Positions 9,211-18,924 of a stretch of 41,384 bases of DNA are shown here, in pieces (within the stretch, counting starts at the first letter, position 1; each line of letters starts with the position of its first letter). Origin of the DNA: Rhodothermales bacterium (GTDB lineage: Bacteria; Bacteroidota; Rhodothermia; Rhodothermales; Bin80). The notes below the pieces were generated by a model, which saw only the letters and a list, made by a program, of their open reading frames with translations, did not search any database and was not told where the DNA came from. The translations under genes and the position numbers were made by a program. The stretch spans positions 1 to 41,384 of the forward strand of contig JAJECE010000015.1 of assembly GCA_022822185.1 (NCBI GenBank), in the 5' to 3' direction.

Positions 9211-10530
9211 TCAGGCTTGGCGATCAATCTCCTTGGGGTAACAAACGTATGTTTTTCTTTCAAATGTGGTAAGGGCCTGGATTGCACGCTCGTCGGTATG
9301 ATATTCAAGTTTTTCCAGTTTGCCGCCTTTTTCCAGACGATCCCAGACGCATATATCCTTATCATCCTGTCTAAACTTGCCGGGACCGGCTCTACCCTTG
9401 ATGGAGTAATAGGTGTGCGCGTTCGGATCGGTGATTCCTTTTCCTCGCAGAAAATTCGTTACGCCCCTCTTCCGGTTCTCATGCAGGGACCCGGATGATT
9501 TTCTTTTCTCAAATCTGCAGCGAAATAAGTCTCTCTGGATGAAACGATTAGACAGGTCTGCCAGAATTTCATCCTTGCTGGTACACCAGTTCTTTACACT
9601 GTAAGTGATATCGGAGTCATCCAGGCGCAGGAAATGGTCCAGAACCTGATCTTCCGCCAATCGATCCTTACCGGGGTTCTCCCGAAGAAACCATTTAAGG
9701 GTTGCCGAGGTGCCGGGGACCGCACAATCCTTTCCATCCAGAATCAGATCATGCGCCCGATTGATTGCGCCCTGAAGTACATGATCTGCCGCAATGACCG
9801 TTTTGTGCAGATACACCTGCCGATACATCAGCCTTCGAGCAATCAGCATGTTTTCCACAGCATAAACCCCTTTGGGCTCAATCGCCAGAATTTCTTCGCC
9901 TTGATCTTTATAGACACACAGGGTTTGCAGGATTCTGTCCACCCCGATTCTCCCTTCGGCAACCCCGGTAAAATGAGAATCTCTGCTCAGATAATCTAGA
10001 CGATCCACATCCAGTTGACCGGAGATCAAATCATGAAAGAAGGATCGTTCATAGTGTCCTTCAAACATCTGGATTGCCAGATTCAGCAATTCGACCATTT
10101 GTCGTTCAGATCGTTTCAGCCGTTCCGGTTGCCGGATAAGTCGTTCAATCAGGGCTTTGCCAATCTCCTCGTGTCCGGTATCGCGAATCAGTTTACGTTC
10201 AAGCGTATGCGAGTAGGGACCGTGACCGATGTCATGCAATAGAACGGCGGCCATGGCGGCCAGCCGTTCCCTCTGCAGAATTTCAGTTCCCTTGGATGCC
10301 AAAGAATCCAATGCGTTTGATAACAGTCCCATTGCCCCGAATGCATGAGAAAAGCGACTGTGCTCTGCCGCCGGAAAAACGAGATACCCCATCCCCAGCT
10401 GCTTAATCCGGCGAAGTCGCTGCACTTCACTGGACTCCAGTAATGATTGGATTATCTTTGAGGGTATTTTGGTAAACCCATGGACCGGATCAGCAAGTAC
10501 AATCGTCTTATGATGGGGCATTGTAATCAA
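9211..10530 (-). CDS. HD-domain phosphohydrolase (dNTPase/YfbR-SAMHD-like family)
   Basis: A 439-residue cytoplasmic HD-superfamily protein. The opening (VLADPVHGFTKIP) and LRRIKQLGMGYLVFPAAEHSRFSH are typical of the group annotated as HD superfamily phosphohydrolases. Metal ligands are visible as His62 (RFSH), His99-Asp100 (LLHDIGHGPYSH) and an Asp in DVDRLDYLSRD (174-179). Members hydrolyse phosphate esters, often of nucleotides; the exact substrate cannot be read from sequence. The C-terminal 150 residues are less conserved and end in a Lys/Glu-rich tail. The start is ATG at 10530, with a second ATG three codons in. It is divergent from the next gene across about 58 bases, which must hold both promoters. 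Confidence 0.85.
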   Translation of the reverse strand: MITMPHHKTIVLADPVHGFTKIPSKIIQSLLESSEVQRLRRIKQLGMGYLVFPAAEHSRFSHAFGAMGLLSNALDSLASKGTEILQRERLAAMAAVLLHDIGHGPYSHTLERKLIRDTGHEEIGKALIERLIRQPERLKRSERQMVELLNLAIQMFEGHYERSFFHDLISGQLDVDRLDYLSRDSHFTGVAEGRIGVDRILQTLCVYKDQGEEILAIEPKGVYAVENMLIARRLMYRQVYLHKTVIAADHVLQGAINRAHDLILDGKDCAVPGTSATLKWFLRENPGKDRLAEDQVLDHFLRLDDSDITYSVKNWCTSKDEILADLSNRFIQRDLFRCRFEKRKSSGSLHENRKRGVTNFLRGKGITDPNAHTYYSIKGRAGPGKFRQDDKDICVWDRLEKGGKLEKLEYHTDERAIQALTTFERKTYVCYPKEIDRQA

Positions 10531-10588
10531 AGCATTCAGGCTGTCATACAGAGAATGTACACATTATTTAATTTGATAGGGTACTGAA

Positions 10589-12019
10589 GTGGTAGAAACA
10601 AAAACGATCTCCATGAATCCGGCAGTTCCCGTATGCCTTGAAGTGGGCCGTGAGTACAGACCCAAGGCGGAGTACAGTATACGCATGTTACTTCAACCGC
10701 TTGGTTTGGGTCCGATCTTTAAGCCTCGCAGTGAACTGCGTGGCGAGGGGATCTATTATGGGCGTAATCCCTCTGGACTTCCATCTGCGATGACGGTTTT
10801 ACCATTTGCTTCCCGTTCAGAAGATTTTTTTCAGAACTTCATCCCGTTGAATCCGGCTTCTGTGACATGGAAAATCCATGCTGGCTATAAATTCCCCGTC
10901 CTTTTTTCGTCAAAAGCAGGAGATGATCTAGTCGCATCCGCATTCTACTGGCTTTCCGGCTGGCAGGAGAGTACAAGTACGGTGAGAGATTCACACGGTC
11001 GCTTCCCCCATAAAACATCACTTCAGGCAATCCTTGATGTAACGGAGATTCCGGTTGTGGATTGCTACCGGAGGGTTCTTCAGGGAAACCTTGCAGCGGC
11101 GGGAATTCCGGCACAATCAAAGACCTGGTCAGGAAAAAAATGGGCGTTTTGCCCCACAATTGATGTGGATTATCTGCGGCATTGGCGGCCGGGGATGATT
11201 TTCAGAGAGAAGGTGCAGTATTTTCTTCTGAACGATCAGGATGTCCGTGTCTTGGAGCGGTGGCGCAGGCTGTTTCAATTTATGCAGAGTTATTTTACGC
11301 CGGGAGATGCATTTCAAATTGCATTGCAGAGTATGCACCGTCTGATTCAAAGATGCGGGAAGGCAACGATCTTCCTGAAAACGGCTGCGCATGGTCCGAA
11401 TGATGTATATTATCGGCTGGACCAGAAATTTTTGCAGAACATGCTCAGGGATCTGCAGGCAGACAACTTTGAAATTGGACTGCATCCAAGTTACCATGCA
11501 CATACACATCCCGGCTATCTGCGCAGCGAGCGGAGTCAGCTTACGAATCTGATCGGAATATCCCCTGTGAGTGTACGACAGCATTTTTTGCGGTATACCC
11601 CCGGAATCACTCCGCAACTGCAGGCGGATGCCGGCTTCCTGATTGATTCTTCGCTGGGATTTTCGGAATGTGCAGGATTTCGCAATGGCACCTGCATGCC
11701 GTTTTTGAAATTTGATTGTGCCAGAAATGAGACAATGGACATTTGGGAGATGCCTTTGATCCTGATGGACGGGGCCCTCTTTAATCGGCAGAATTACAGT
11801 ACAGAAGCAGCCATACGCAAGAGCATTGATCTTCTGAAAACCTGTCAGGAGTTTGGCGGGGTGGGGGTCGCTCTGTGGCACAATGTGATTGGAGAAGAAA
11901 TGGATTATCCCGGATGGGGGAAACATTTTGAGACGGTCATGCAGTGGTGTAATGAGCAGGGGGCATATATTGGGGCTTTACAAGACGTGCTTAACTCCTG
12001 GAGAGGTCATCCGATATGA
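10589..12019 (+). CDS. Polysaccharide deacetylase-like protein (NodB-fold, DUF7033-type N-terminus)
   Basis: A 476-residue protein without an obvious signal peptide. The N-terminal about 180 residues resemble the region that precedes the deacetylase domain in many Bacteroidota proteins (EYSIRMLLQPLG, GIYYG, PFPVLF-like segments). The C-terminal part is a NodB-like carbohydrate esterase 4 domain: metal-binding motif TIDVDYL with Asp192 and Asp194, and EIGLHPSYHAH with His299. In this family these groups remove acetyl groups from polysaccharides or act on lipid-linked sugars. I chose GTG at 10589 because TAGGG lies about 7 bases upstream; an ATG at 10613 would also give a complete protein. The gene lies 23 bases before mutS and may be cotranscribed. 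Confidence 0.78.
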   Translation: MVETKTISMNPAVPVCLEVGREYRPKAEYSIRMLLQPLGLGPIFKPRSELRGEGIYYGRNPSGLPSAMTVLPFASRSEDFFQNFIPLNPASVTWKIHAGYKFPVLFSSKAGDDLVASAFYWLSGWQESTSTVRDSHGRFPHKTSLQAILDVTEIPVVDCYRRVLQGNLAAAGIPAQSKTWSGKKWAFCPTIDVDYLRHWRPGMIFREKVQYFLLNDQDVRVLERWRRLFQFMQSYFTPGDAFQIALQSMHRLIQRCGKATIFLKTAAHGPNDVYYRLDQKFLQNMLRDLQADNFEIGLHPSYHAHTHPGYLRSERSQLTNLIGISPVSVRQHFLRYTPGITPQLQADAGFLIDSSLGFSECAGFRNGTCMPFLKFDCARNETMDIWEMPLILMDGALFNRQNYSTEAAIRKSIDLLKTCQEFGGVGVALWHNVIGEEMDYPGWGKHFETVMQWCNEQGAYIGALQDVLNSWRGHPI

Positions 12020-12042
12020 TCACGGCTGGCTTGTTGTAATTG

Positions 12043-14613
12043 ATGGTAGGCAAGAATAAAGGCAGAACCCCGCTGATGCAGCAGTATTACCGGATTAAAG
12101 AAGAGAATCCGGGGACATTGCTGTTGTTTCGGATGGGGGATTTCTATGAGACCTTCGAAGACGATGCTCTGAAAGCAAGTGCAGTACTTGGGATTGTGCT
12201 CACCAAGCGGGCAAACGGGGCGGCGAATAGCGTGCCTCTGGCAGGATTCCCGCATCATGCGCTTGAGAATCACCTTCCCAAATTAGTGGAGGCCGGATTT
12301 CGGGTTGCCATTTGTGAGCAGCTGGAAAATCCTCAGACCACAAAATCCCTGGTTAAGCGCGGGGTGACGGAAGTCGTCACCCCGGGCGTATCCCTTCGGG
12401 ATCAGACACTTTCCCCGAAACATGCCAATTATCTGGTCGCGGTGCATTATGGAAAGATGCGGGCAGGGGTATCCTATGCAGATGTGTCCACTGGAGAGTT
12501 TGTGCTTACCGAGGTTCCTCATTCCCGATTGAATAATCTGCTGCAAAGCATTGAGCCATCCGAGATTCTGATTGACAAATCGCTTCGAGATGCCATTGGC
12601 GGTATCCGGGATCAGGGCTATATCGTTACACCGCGTGAAGATTGGATTTTTGATTATGACTTTGCGAATATCAACCTGCTTGAGCATTTCGGTACGCATT
12701 CTCTGAAGGGATTTGGCGTTTCCGGGTTGCGGGAGGGGATTGTTGCGGCGGGTGCCGTTCTCCATTATTTGATTGAAACGCAAAAAGGGAGGCTGGAGCA
12801 TATCAAAAAGATTCGTCTGCAGACCGATCAGGGGGCAATGCTTCTTGATCCGCAAACCCGCAGAAACCTTGAACTGCTTACTCCACTTCACGGAGATGCC
12901 AAAGCAATGACGCTGGTGAAGTTTCTGGATCGTACCTGTACGGCCATGGGAGCGCGGACCCTGCGGCGATGGCTTTTTCAGCCGCTGCGTGATGTGGGGC
13001 GGATCAATCGGAGACTGGATGCCGTGGAGACACTGGTCGGGAATTCCGAGGTCCGAACCAACCTGCAGGAGCACTTGAAGCAGGTTTCCGATATTGAGCG
13101 GATCGTTGGCAGAATCTGTACCCAGCGCGGGATTCCACGGGAACTTCTGAGTCTGGGACTTGCTTTACGTCAGGTCCCGGACATGATCTTGATGCTGAAC
13201 ACATCGGAATGTCCGGTTTTGGGACAATTGGCGCAATCTCTGAACCCGTGTACCGAGGTTGAATCTATGATTCGCGAGGCGCTGGATGAGACCTCCTCGG
13301 ATCAGATTTTTCGATCCGGTTACAACCCGGGCCTGGATGAACTTCTGCAACTCTCCCGTTCCGGGAAAAAATACATTGAAACGCTGCAAAAGCGTGAAAT
13401 TGACCGAACCGGCATCCCCTCCCTCAAGGTAGGCTGCAACAAAGTATTCGGATACTATCTTGAGATTACCAATGCCCATCGGGATAAGGTTCCTCCAGAT
13501 TATGTTCGAAAGCAAACGCTGGTCAATGCAGAGCGATATATTACCAGTGAGTTGAAAGAATACGAAGAACGAATTCTCGGAGCAAAAGAAAAGATGGCGG
13601 TGCTGGAGAGCGAATTATTACATGCGCTTCGAGCGAAGTTGGCGAAAAAATCTCAGGAACTGCAGGAGTTGGGGACTGCCATTGCAGTATTGGACTGCTT
13701 AGTGGCATTTGCAGAGGTTGCAGTTCGTGAAAGATATGTACGACCGGAGTTGAATAATTCCCGGCTCCTGCGAATTATTGATGGAAGGCACCCGATTGTG
13801 GAACAGTCTATCCCCGAAACCTTTGTCCCGAATTCGGTGGACATTGATCCGGACCAGAATCAGATCTTCATCATCACAGGCCCCAACATGGCGGGCAAGA
13901 GTGTTGTCTTGCGCCAGGTGGGACTGATTGTTTTGATGGCCCAGACAGGAAGTTTTGTGCCGGCCGAAGAAGCCCGGATTGGTGTGGTGGATCGCATCTT
14001 TACCCGGGTGGGCGCCTCGGATAATCTAGCCGCAGGTGAGAGTACATTTCTGGTCGAAATGAATGAGACGGCCAACATTCTCAACAATGCCACCCGTAAT
14101 TCCCTGATCCTTCTGGATGAGGTCGGCAGAGGGACCAGTACGTTTGACGGACTCTCGATTGCATGGGCCCTGGTAGAGCACCTGCACCAGAATGATTCCA
14201 TTGCGGCACGGACCCTTTTTGCGACCCATTACCACGAATTGAATGCACTGGAAGAACAGCTTGCGAGAGTTGAGAATCACCGCATTCATGTACAGGAGCA
14301 CAATGGAAGAATTGTGTTCCTGCGCAAACTGATTCGCGGTGCGGCAGATCATTCGTACGGAATTGAAGTGGCTCGCATGGCGGGATTGCCCGCCGAATTG
14401 TTAAAGCGGGCCAAAGTGATCCTGCGGCAGCTGGAGTCACAGGAAACGGTGGGCACAGAACTTGCTCCCCGAATTGAATCAATTCAGATGACCCTTTTTG
14501 ATGAACCGGAGCCGGATCCGCTGCGGGATCAGCTCAAGGAAATTGATCCAGATAAAATCACGCCCATGCAGGCATTATTGCTTCTAGCCGAGTTGAAGGA
14601 GCATCTGGATTAA
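12043..14613 (+). CDS. mutS: DNA mismatch repair ATPase MutS
   Basis: Full-length MutS (856 residues from the ATG at 12043; a TTG sits one codon earlier but ATG is the better start). It recognises mismatches and small loops and recruits MutL. The mismatch-reading motif GDFYETF lies near residue 30, the connector and lever/clamp domains fill the middle, and the ATPase domain has Walker A GPNMAGKS at 613-620, a Walker B/signature segment (LILLDEVGRGTSTFDG) and the ATHYHEL dimer motif. The C-terminal tail ends with the usual MQALLLLAELK helix. No partner mutL is in the window. purD begins 16 bases after the stop. Confidence 0.97.
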   Translation: MVGKNKGRTPLMQQYYRIKEENPGTLLLFRMGDFYETFEDDALKASAVLGIVLTKRANGAANSVPLAGFPHHALENHLPKLVEAGFRVAICEQLENPQTTKSLVKRGVTEVVTPGVSLRDQTLSPKHANYLVAVHYGKMRAGVSYADVSTGEFVLTEVPHSRLNNLLQSIEPSEILIDKSLRDAIGGIRDQGYIVTPREDWIFDYDFANINLLEHFGTHSLKGFGVSGLREGIVAAGAVLHYLIETQKGRLEHIKKIRLQTDQGAMLLDPQTRRNLELLTPLHGDAKAMTLVKFLDRTCTAMGARTLRRWLFQPLRDVGRINRRLDAVETLVGNSEVRTNLQEHLKQVSDIERIVGRICTQRGIPRELLSLGLALRQVPDMILMLNTSECPVLGQLAQSLNPCTEVESMIREALDETSSDQIFRSGYNPGLDELLQLSRSGKKYIETLQKREIDRTGIPSLKVGCNKVFGYYLEITNAHRDKVPPDYVRKQTLVNAERYITSELKEYEERILGAKEKMAVLESELLHALRAKLAKKSQELQELGTAIAVLDCLVAFAEVAVRERYVRPELNNSRLLRIIDGRHPIVEQSIPETFVPNSVDIDPDQNQIFIITGPNMAGKSVVLRQVGLIVLMAQTGSFVPAEEARIGVVDRIFTRVGASDNLAAGESTFLVEMNETANILNNATRNSLILLDEVGRGTSTFDGLSIAWALVEHLHQNDSIAARTLFATHYHELNALEEQLARVENHRIHVQEHNGRIVFLRKLIRGAADHSYGIEVARMAGLPAELLKRAKVILRQLESQETVGTELAPRIESIQMTLFDEPEPDPLRDQLKEIDPDKITPMQALLLLAELKEHLD

Positions 14614-14629
14614 ATCATACGCGTTTATT

Positions 14630-15898
14630 ATGCGAATTCTCATTGTTGGCAGTGGGGGACGTGAGCATGCACTGGCCTGGGCGGTCAGTGATGCAGACAC
14701 ACTTTTTATTGCACCTGGAAACCCCGGTACAGCGCAGTATGGAGTGAATATCCCTGTTCCGGTATCGGACCTGACAGGGCTGGTGTCCTTTGCACGAAAT
14801 GAACAGATGGATCTGGTCATCATTGGGCCCGAAGTTCCTCTTGCCGATGGGCTTGCCGATGCTCTGGATCAGGTGAAGATCCCCTGCTTTGGCCCATCGG
14901 CTGCTGCCGCCGAAATTGAAAGCAGCAAGGCATTTGCCAAAGGACTGATGCAGCGCCACGGTGTTCCGACTGCGCAATGGCAGCACTTTCATTCCGGTCA
15001 GTTAGATGCGGCCAAAAGTTATGCAAAGACGCTGGGCAGGTGCGTCATCAAGGCTTCCGGCCTCGCAGCAGGGAAAGGTGCAATCATGTGCGAGAATATG
15101 GAAGATTCCGAGCATGCTCTGCATGACTTGATGATTGCGGGAAGCCTTGGGGAGGCAGGGAAAGAAATTGTGATTGAGGAGTGGATGGAAGGTGAGGAAG
15201 CGAGTATGTTTGTTCTCACAGATGGGGATGACTATCTCCTTCTGGATTCTGCACAGGATTACAAGCGCGTATTTGATCAGGACAGGGGGCCGAATACTGG
15301 AGGGATGGGGGCATATGCTCCTGCACCGGTTATGACAGAGAGACGGATTGAGAGCACATGCTCACGTATCATTGAACCTGTACTGGAAGGGATGGCACAC
15401 GAAGGAAGGCTCTACAAAGGGTGCCTGTATGCCGGCCTGATGGTCACAGATGAAGGTCCGAAGGTTGTGGAATTTAACTGTAGATTTGGGGATCCGGAAG
15501 CGCAGGTTGTCCTGCCACTGATGGGAGGAGATGCCATTGAAATTCTATTGTGTGCTGCAAAAGGCGGGATCGGTAACTTGCGACTGGAAAAACAATCGCT
15601 AGCTGCGGCATGTGTGGTTCTGGCCAGCGGGGGGTATCCGGGATCGTACGAGAAAGGGCATGCAATCACCGGCATCAAGGCGGCCGGTGAAGTTCCGGGG
15701 GCATTGGTATTTCATGCAGGCACAAAATCAGAGAATGGAAACATCATGACTGCTGGCGGGCGTGTACTAGGAGTCACCGCAGTCCGTGAAACACTTTCAG
15801 ATGCAATTACCCATGCCTATCAGGCGGCGGACCTTATAGACTTTAAGAACAAACAACTGCGCCGTGACATTGGCTGCCGTGCATTAGATCGCGAATGA
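14630..15898 (+). CDS. purD: Phosphoribosylamine-glycine ligase
   Basis: A 422-residue ATP-grasp enzyme that joins glycine to 5-phosphoribosylamine to give GAR, the second step of purine synthesis. It opens with MRILIVGSGGREHALAW and has VIIGPEVPLADG, the ATP-binding segment VIKASGLAAGKGA, NTGGMGAYAPAP and the metal-binding VVEFNCRFGDPEAQ. Length and motif order are normal for the family. The stop overlaps the start of the next gene in an ATGA, so translation of the two is probably coupled although their functions look unrelated. Confidence 0.97.
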   Translation: MRILIVGSGGREHALAWAVSDADTLFIAPGNPGTAQYGVNIPVPVSDLTGLVSFARNEQMDLVIIGPEVPLADGLADALDQVKIPCFGPSAAAAEIESSKAFAKGLMQRHGVPTAQWQHFHSGQLDAAKSYAKTLGRCVIKASGLAAGKGAIMCENMEDSEHALHDLMIAGSLGEAGKEIVIEEWMEGEEASMFVLTDGDDYLLLDSAQDYKRVFDQDRGPNTGGMGAYAPAPVMTERRIESTCSRIIEPVLEGMAHEGRLYKGCLYAGLMVTDEGPKVVEFNCRFGDPEAQVVLPLMGGDAIEILLCAAKGGIGNLRLEKQSLAAACVVLASGGYPGSYEKGHAITGIKAAGEVPGALVFHAGTKSENGNIMTAGGRVLGVTAVRETLSDAITHAYQAADLIDFKNKQLRRDIGCRALDRE

Positions 15899-16773
15899 AA
15901 GGCATTCTGGCAAGTTTGTTCGTACTCCTGATGGTGTCTGTCCGGACTGCGCAGGCACAGGATACCCTTCAAACCGGATTTAAGGTGATTGCACAGGTCC
16001 CGGAGGCACGAGGCCTCGCCATGGATCCAGAGGGTTTGATCTATGTGGTCTCAACGTCGGAATTATTACAGTTGGATCATCAAGGGACGGTCACTGCACG
16101 TCTGGATGGTACGAATGCCGGCGTGTTCAGGAAGTTGTCCGATGTTGATCCAGGGAACGGGCTGATCTGGGTTATTGCAGATGCAGAGGCGGGCAGCCTT
16201 TTTCGGTTCTCCAAAGAATTACTGCATTTGGAGACCATTCGAGTACCCAGAAATACAGAGAGTGACTTCGGGGGCTCCCCCCGGCTTGATCTGCGGGATG
16301 CATTCACGACTGCACCGGGACAGCCCGTTGCCGTGGCAACGGGAGCAGGGGGGGAACTATTTGCCATTGACGCATCCTCGCAACGCGTTCTCAAATGGGA
16401 TGCAAGCCGGCGTCTGGAGCGTGTGATCGGGGCGTTTGGCGCGGGTGCGGGGCAACTGGTGGAACCGGTGAGTCTTGCCGCGAATGCATCCTCAATCTAC
16501 GTTGCGGATCATGCTCTTGGTGTGGTGAAGGTCTATGATTATTTCGGCGGTCACCTACGCAGTTTAAATGCCGGATCCGACCTGAACAGCCTCACGATCA
16601 CCGAGGACGGGGTATGGATGATCTTTCCCCGGTCGATTTGGATTTACAGTCATCAGGGCATCAGATCCCGTCAAATCGTCATCAAATTTAGTGCTCCATT
16701 GATTGCAGCCGTCCCGTTTCAGGATTCGATCTTTTTTTTGACCCCCAACCAGTTGCTTCAGGCAGAGATATGA
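15895..16773 (+). CDS. Exported beta-propeller (NHL-like) protein
   Basis: A 292-residue protein with a clear signal peptide (MKGILASLFVLLMVSV, cut after AQA). The mature part is made of repeated strands of the form GLAMDPEGLIYVVS, GGELFAIDASSQRVLKWD, SLAANASSIYVADHALGVVKVYD and SLTITEDGVWMI, spaced as blades of an NHL-type propeller. No catalytic motif is visible, so a periplasmic binding or scaffold role is most likely. It overlaps purD by 4 bases (ATGA). Confidence 0.75.
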   Translation: MKGILASLFVLLMVSVRTAQAQDTLQTGFKVIAQVPEARGLAMDPEGLIYVVSTSELLQLDHQGTVTARLDGTNAGVFRKLSDVDPGNGLIWVIADAEAGSLFRFSKELLHLETIRVPRNTESDFGGSPRLDLRDAFTTAPGQPVAVATGAGGELFAIDASSQRVLKWDASRRLERVIGAFGAGAGQLVEPVSLAANASSIYVADHALGVVKVYDYFGGHLRSLNAGSDLNSLTITEDGVWMIFPRSIWIYSHQGIRSRQIVIKFSAPLIAAVPFQDSIFFLTPNQLLQAEI

Positions 16774-17094
16774 ATCTGCTTCACCATTTTGATGCAGGGG
16801 GAAGCCGGTTTCTTCATCGTTGAAAAGTCTCAGATGAAGGAGGTGATGATGCAAACTGTACAGACAGAAGGGAAGGGAGAGCGTTTGTGTTCAGAAAATT
16901 TCTCAAACCACTTGGCATGAACTTCGTACTAGGCGGATTAAATTGAACATGCCATTGATAACTGGTTTCAAGCAGAGTACAAGGTATCTGACGATGCCTC
17001 CGCGCAATTGGTGTGCAGGGTCCAGATATGAAAGGGACATCTTGCCCGCTGGTTGGTATCACTTTCTAATGTAGGTAACCATTCATTTTGAAGT
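16774..17094. other. Leader region upstream of the ilv-leu operon
   Basis: About 320 bases between the propeller gene and ilvB. It must hold the operon promoter, but I cannot point to a convincing Bacteroidota -33/-7 pair, a T-box or an attenuator hairpin with a T run. The only clear signal is a very strong Shine-Dalgarno with a short ORF at 16849-16920 (listed separately). A small near-palindrome GGTAACC at 17073-17079 is too short to call an operator. Confidence 0.4.
16849..16920 (+). CDS. Candidate 23-codon small ORF with a perfect Shine-Dalgarno
   Basis: AAGGAGGTGAT at 16837-16847 is an almost full-length complement of the 16S rRNA tail and is followed by ATGATG at 16846-16851. From the second ATG a 23-residue peptide runs to TGA at 16918-16920. 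It contains only one Val and two Leu, so it is not a branched-chain attenuator leader. No function is recognised. Most genes nearby lack a good Shine-Dalgarno, which makes this one stand out, but a peptide this short may not be real. Confidence 0.3.
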   Translation: MQTVQTEGKGERLCSENFSNHLA

Positions 17095-18894
17095 ATGACT
17101 TACGACGAACACACAAAGGTACATCCTGTAACGACAGGCGACTCGCTCCCCGAGGTCCGGCCGGAGATCACCAGCACCAGCCAGGTGATGTCAGGGGCTG
17201 AGATTCTCCTCCGCTCTCTGGAGGCCGAGGGCGTAAAGATTATGTTTGGGCATCCCGGGGGGGCTGTGATCAAGGTGTATGATGAGATGCATCGAATCAA
17301 TCCGGAGTTTCAACATATTCTTGTGCGACATGAGCAGGGTGGAACGCATGCCGCAGAAGGATATGCGAAGGCGACCGGAAAGGTCGGGACGGTTTTGGTT
17401 ACCAGTGGACCGGGAGCCACGAATACCGTTACCGGGATCGCAGATGCGTATATGGACTCGGTTCCGATTGTGGTCTTTACGGGACAGGTTCCCACAGGTC
17501 TGATTGGCAATGATGCGTTCCAGGAATGTGATGCAGTCGGAATCACACGCTCGATCACCAAACACAGTTATCTGGTACGTGATATCAAGGATCTGGCCCG
17601 GACAGTGAAGGAAGCCTATCATATTGCCCGCACTGGACGCCCAGGCCCGGTACTGGTTGACTTACCCAAAGATGTTCTTCTGGCAGAGGCCCCGTTCCAA
17701 TATCCAGAGACCGTGAATATGCGGGGATATGCAGTGCCGGAGGCGGTTCGCCCCGAAAAACTGCAGCGGGCTGCACGCATGATTGCAGAGTCAAAACGTC
17801 CGCTTCTCTATGTAGGTGGTGGAGCCGTCAGCAGTGATGCCTCCGACAGTCTGACCGAATTGGCAAGGTACACGGGAATTCCTGTAACCACCACACTGCA
17901 TGGGCTGGGGGCCTTTCCTGAAGAGGATCCTCTTTCTCTCCGAATGCTGGGGATGCATGGAACCTGGTGGGCAAACCAGGCGGTGCAGCACTGCGACCTT
18001 ATCATTGCCGTGGGGGCCCGCTTTGATGACCGGGTGACCGGGAAACTGGACTCATGGGCTCCCCATGCAAAAGTGATCCATATTGAGATTGATCAGTCGT
18101 GTATCTCCAAGAATGTATTTGCAGACTGTGCAATTCTGGGCAATGTAAAAACGGTATTAGAGCGACTGCGTCCCCTGCTGGATCCAAAGGATACCACAGA
18201 ATGGCTTCAGCAAATTGATGTCTGGCGACAGGAATGTCCGCTGCAGTATCAGAAGGACGATAAACTGCGCGCCCAGGGTGTGATTGAAAAATTACGCGAC
18301 AAAACCGGAGGTGATGCGGTTGTGATTACGGATGTGGGGCAGCATCAAATGTGGTCTGCACAGTATTTTCGATTTCTCTATTCACGTACGCATATCACCA
18401 GCGGCGGGCTAGGGACGATGGGCTTCGGCATGCCGGCAGCAATGGGGGCCGCTTTTGGAATGCGTGAGATCGGATCTTCCCGCCCGGTAGTCTGTATTAG
18501 CGGCGATGGCGGCTTCGTAATGAATGCACAGGAAATGAGTGTGGCTGCCGCCCACAAACTGCCGATTAAACTTGCAGTGATCAATAATCGCTTTCTGGGA
18601 ATGGTTCGGCAGTGGCAGGAACTCTTCCACATGGAAAGGTACAGTCATACCGACTTGTCCGATACCAACCCGGACTTCGTAAAACTTGCGGAAGCACATC
18701 ACTGTGTCGGCCTTCGTGCAAATACGCCCGAAGAAGCCAGACAGATTATTGATGAAGCATGGGAAGTCACGGATCGACCGGTGTTGATGGAATTCTCCGT
18801 GGCCAAAGAGGAGATGGTGTTCCCAATGGTTCCTGCCGGAGCAGCAACCGGAGAGATGATTACAGATCGGATGACCCCGAATTCCTTTGTCTGA
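17095..18894 (+). CDS. ilvB: Acetolactate synthase, large catalytic subunit
   Basis: ThDP-dependent enzyme that condenses two pyruvates to 2-acetolactate (valine/leucine) or pyruvate with 2-oxobutyrate (isoleucine). It has 599 residues. The conserved core starts at about residue 32 (SGAEILLRSLEAEGV), leaving a polar N-terminal extension of about 30 residues. Key features: catalytic Glu80 in VRHEQGG, FAD-domain motifs in the middle, and the ThDP/Mg motif GDG at 470-472 through NN at 497-498. The start is ATG at 17095; no other in-frame ATG is better placed. It is the first gene of an eight-gene operon, with ilvN 30 bases downstream. Confidence 0.96.
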   Translation: MTYDEHTKVHPVTTGDSLPEVRPEITSTSQVMSGAEILLRSLEAEGVKIMFGHPGGAVIKVYDEMHRINPEFQHILVRHEQGGTHAAEGYAKATGKVGTVLVTSGPGATNTVTGIADAYMDSVPIVVFTGQVPTGLIGNDAFQECDAVGITRSITKHSYLVRDIKDLARTVKEAYHIARTGRPGPVLVDLPKDVLLAEAPFQYPETVNMRGYAVPEAVRPEKLQRAARMIAESKRPLLYVGGGAVSSDASDSLTELARYTGIPVTTTLHGLGAFPEEDPLSLRMLGMHGTWWANQAVQHCDLIIAVGARFDDRVTGKLDSWAPHAKVIHIEIDQSCISKNVFADCAILGNVKTVLERLRPLLDPKDTTEWLQQIDVWRQECPLQYQKDDKLRAQGVIEKLRDKTGGDAVVITDVGQHQMWSAQYFRFLYSRTHITSGGLGTMGFGMPAAMGAAFGMREIGSSRPVVCISGDGGFVMNAQEMSVAAAHKLPIKLAVINNRFLGMVRQWQELFHMERYSHTDLSDTNPDFVKLAEAHHCVGLRANTPEEARQIIDEAWEVTDRPVLMEFSVAKEEMVFPMVPAGAATGEMITDRMTPNSFV

Positions 18895-18924
18895 TTTGTG
18901 ACTTAAGACATCTGAGATAAATTA

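Noticed and set aside
9413-10242. Plus-strand frames opposite the HD phosphohydrolase
   Set aside because: The minus-strand protein has clear HD metal motifs; the plus-strand frames show nothing.
16774-17094. Attenuator or T-box leader for the ilv-leu operon
   Set aside because: No branched-chain-rich leader peptide, no T-box core sequence and no terminator stem with a T run could be found.
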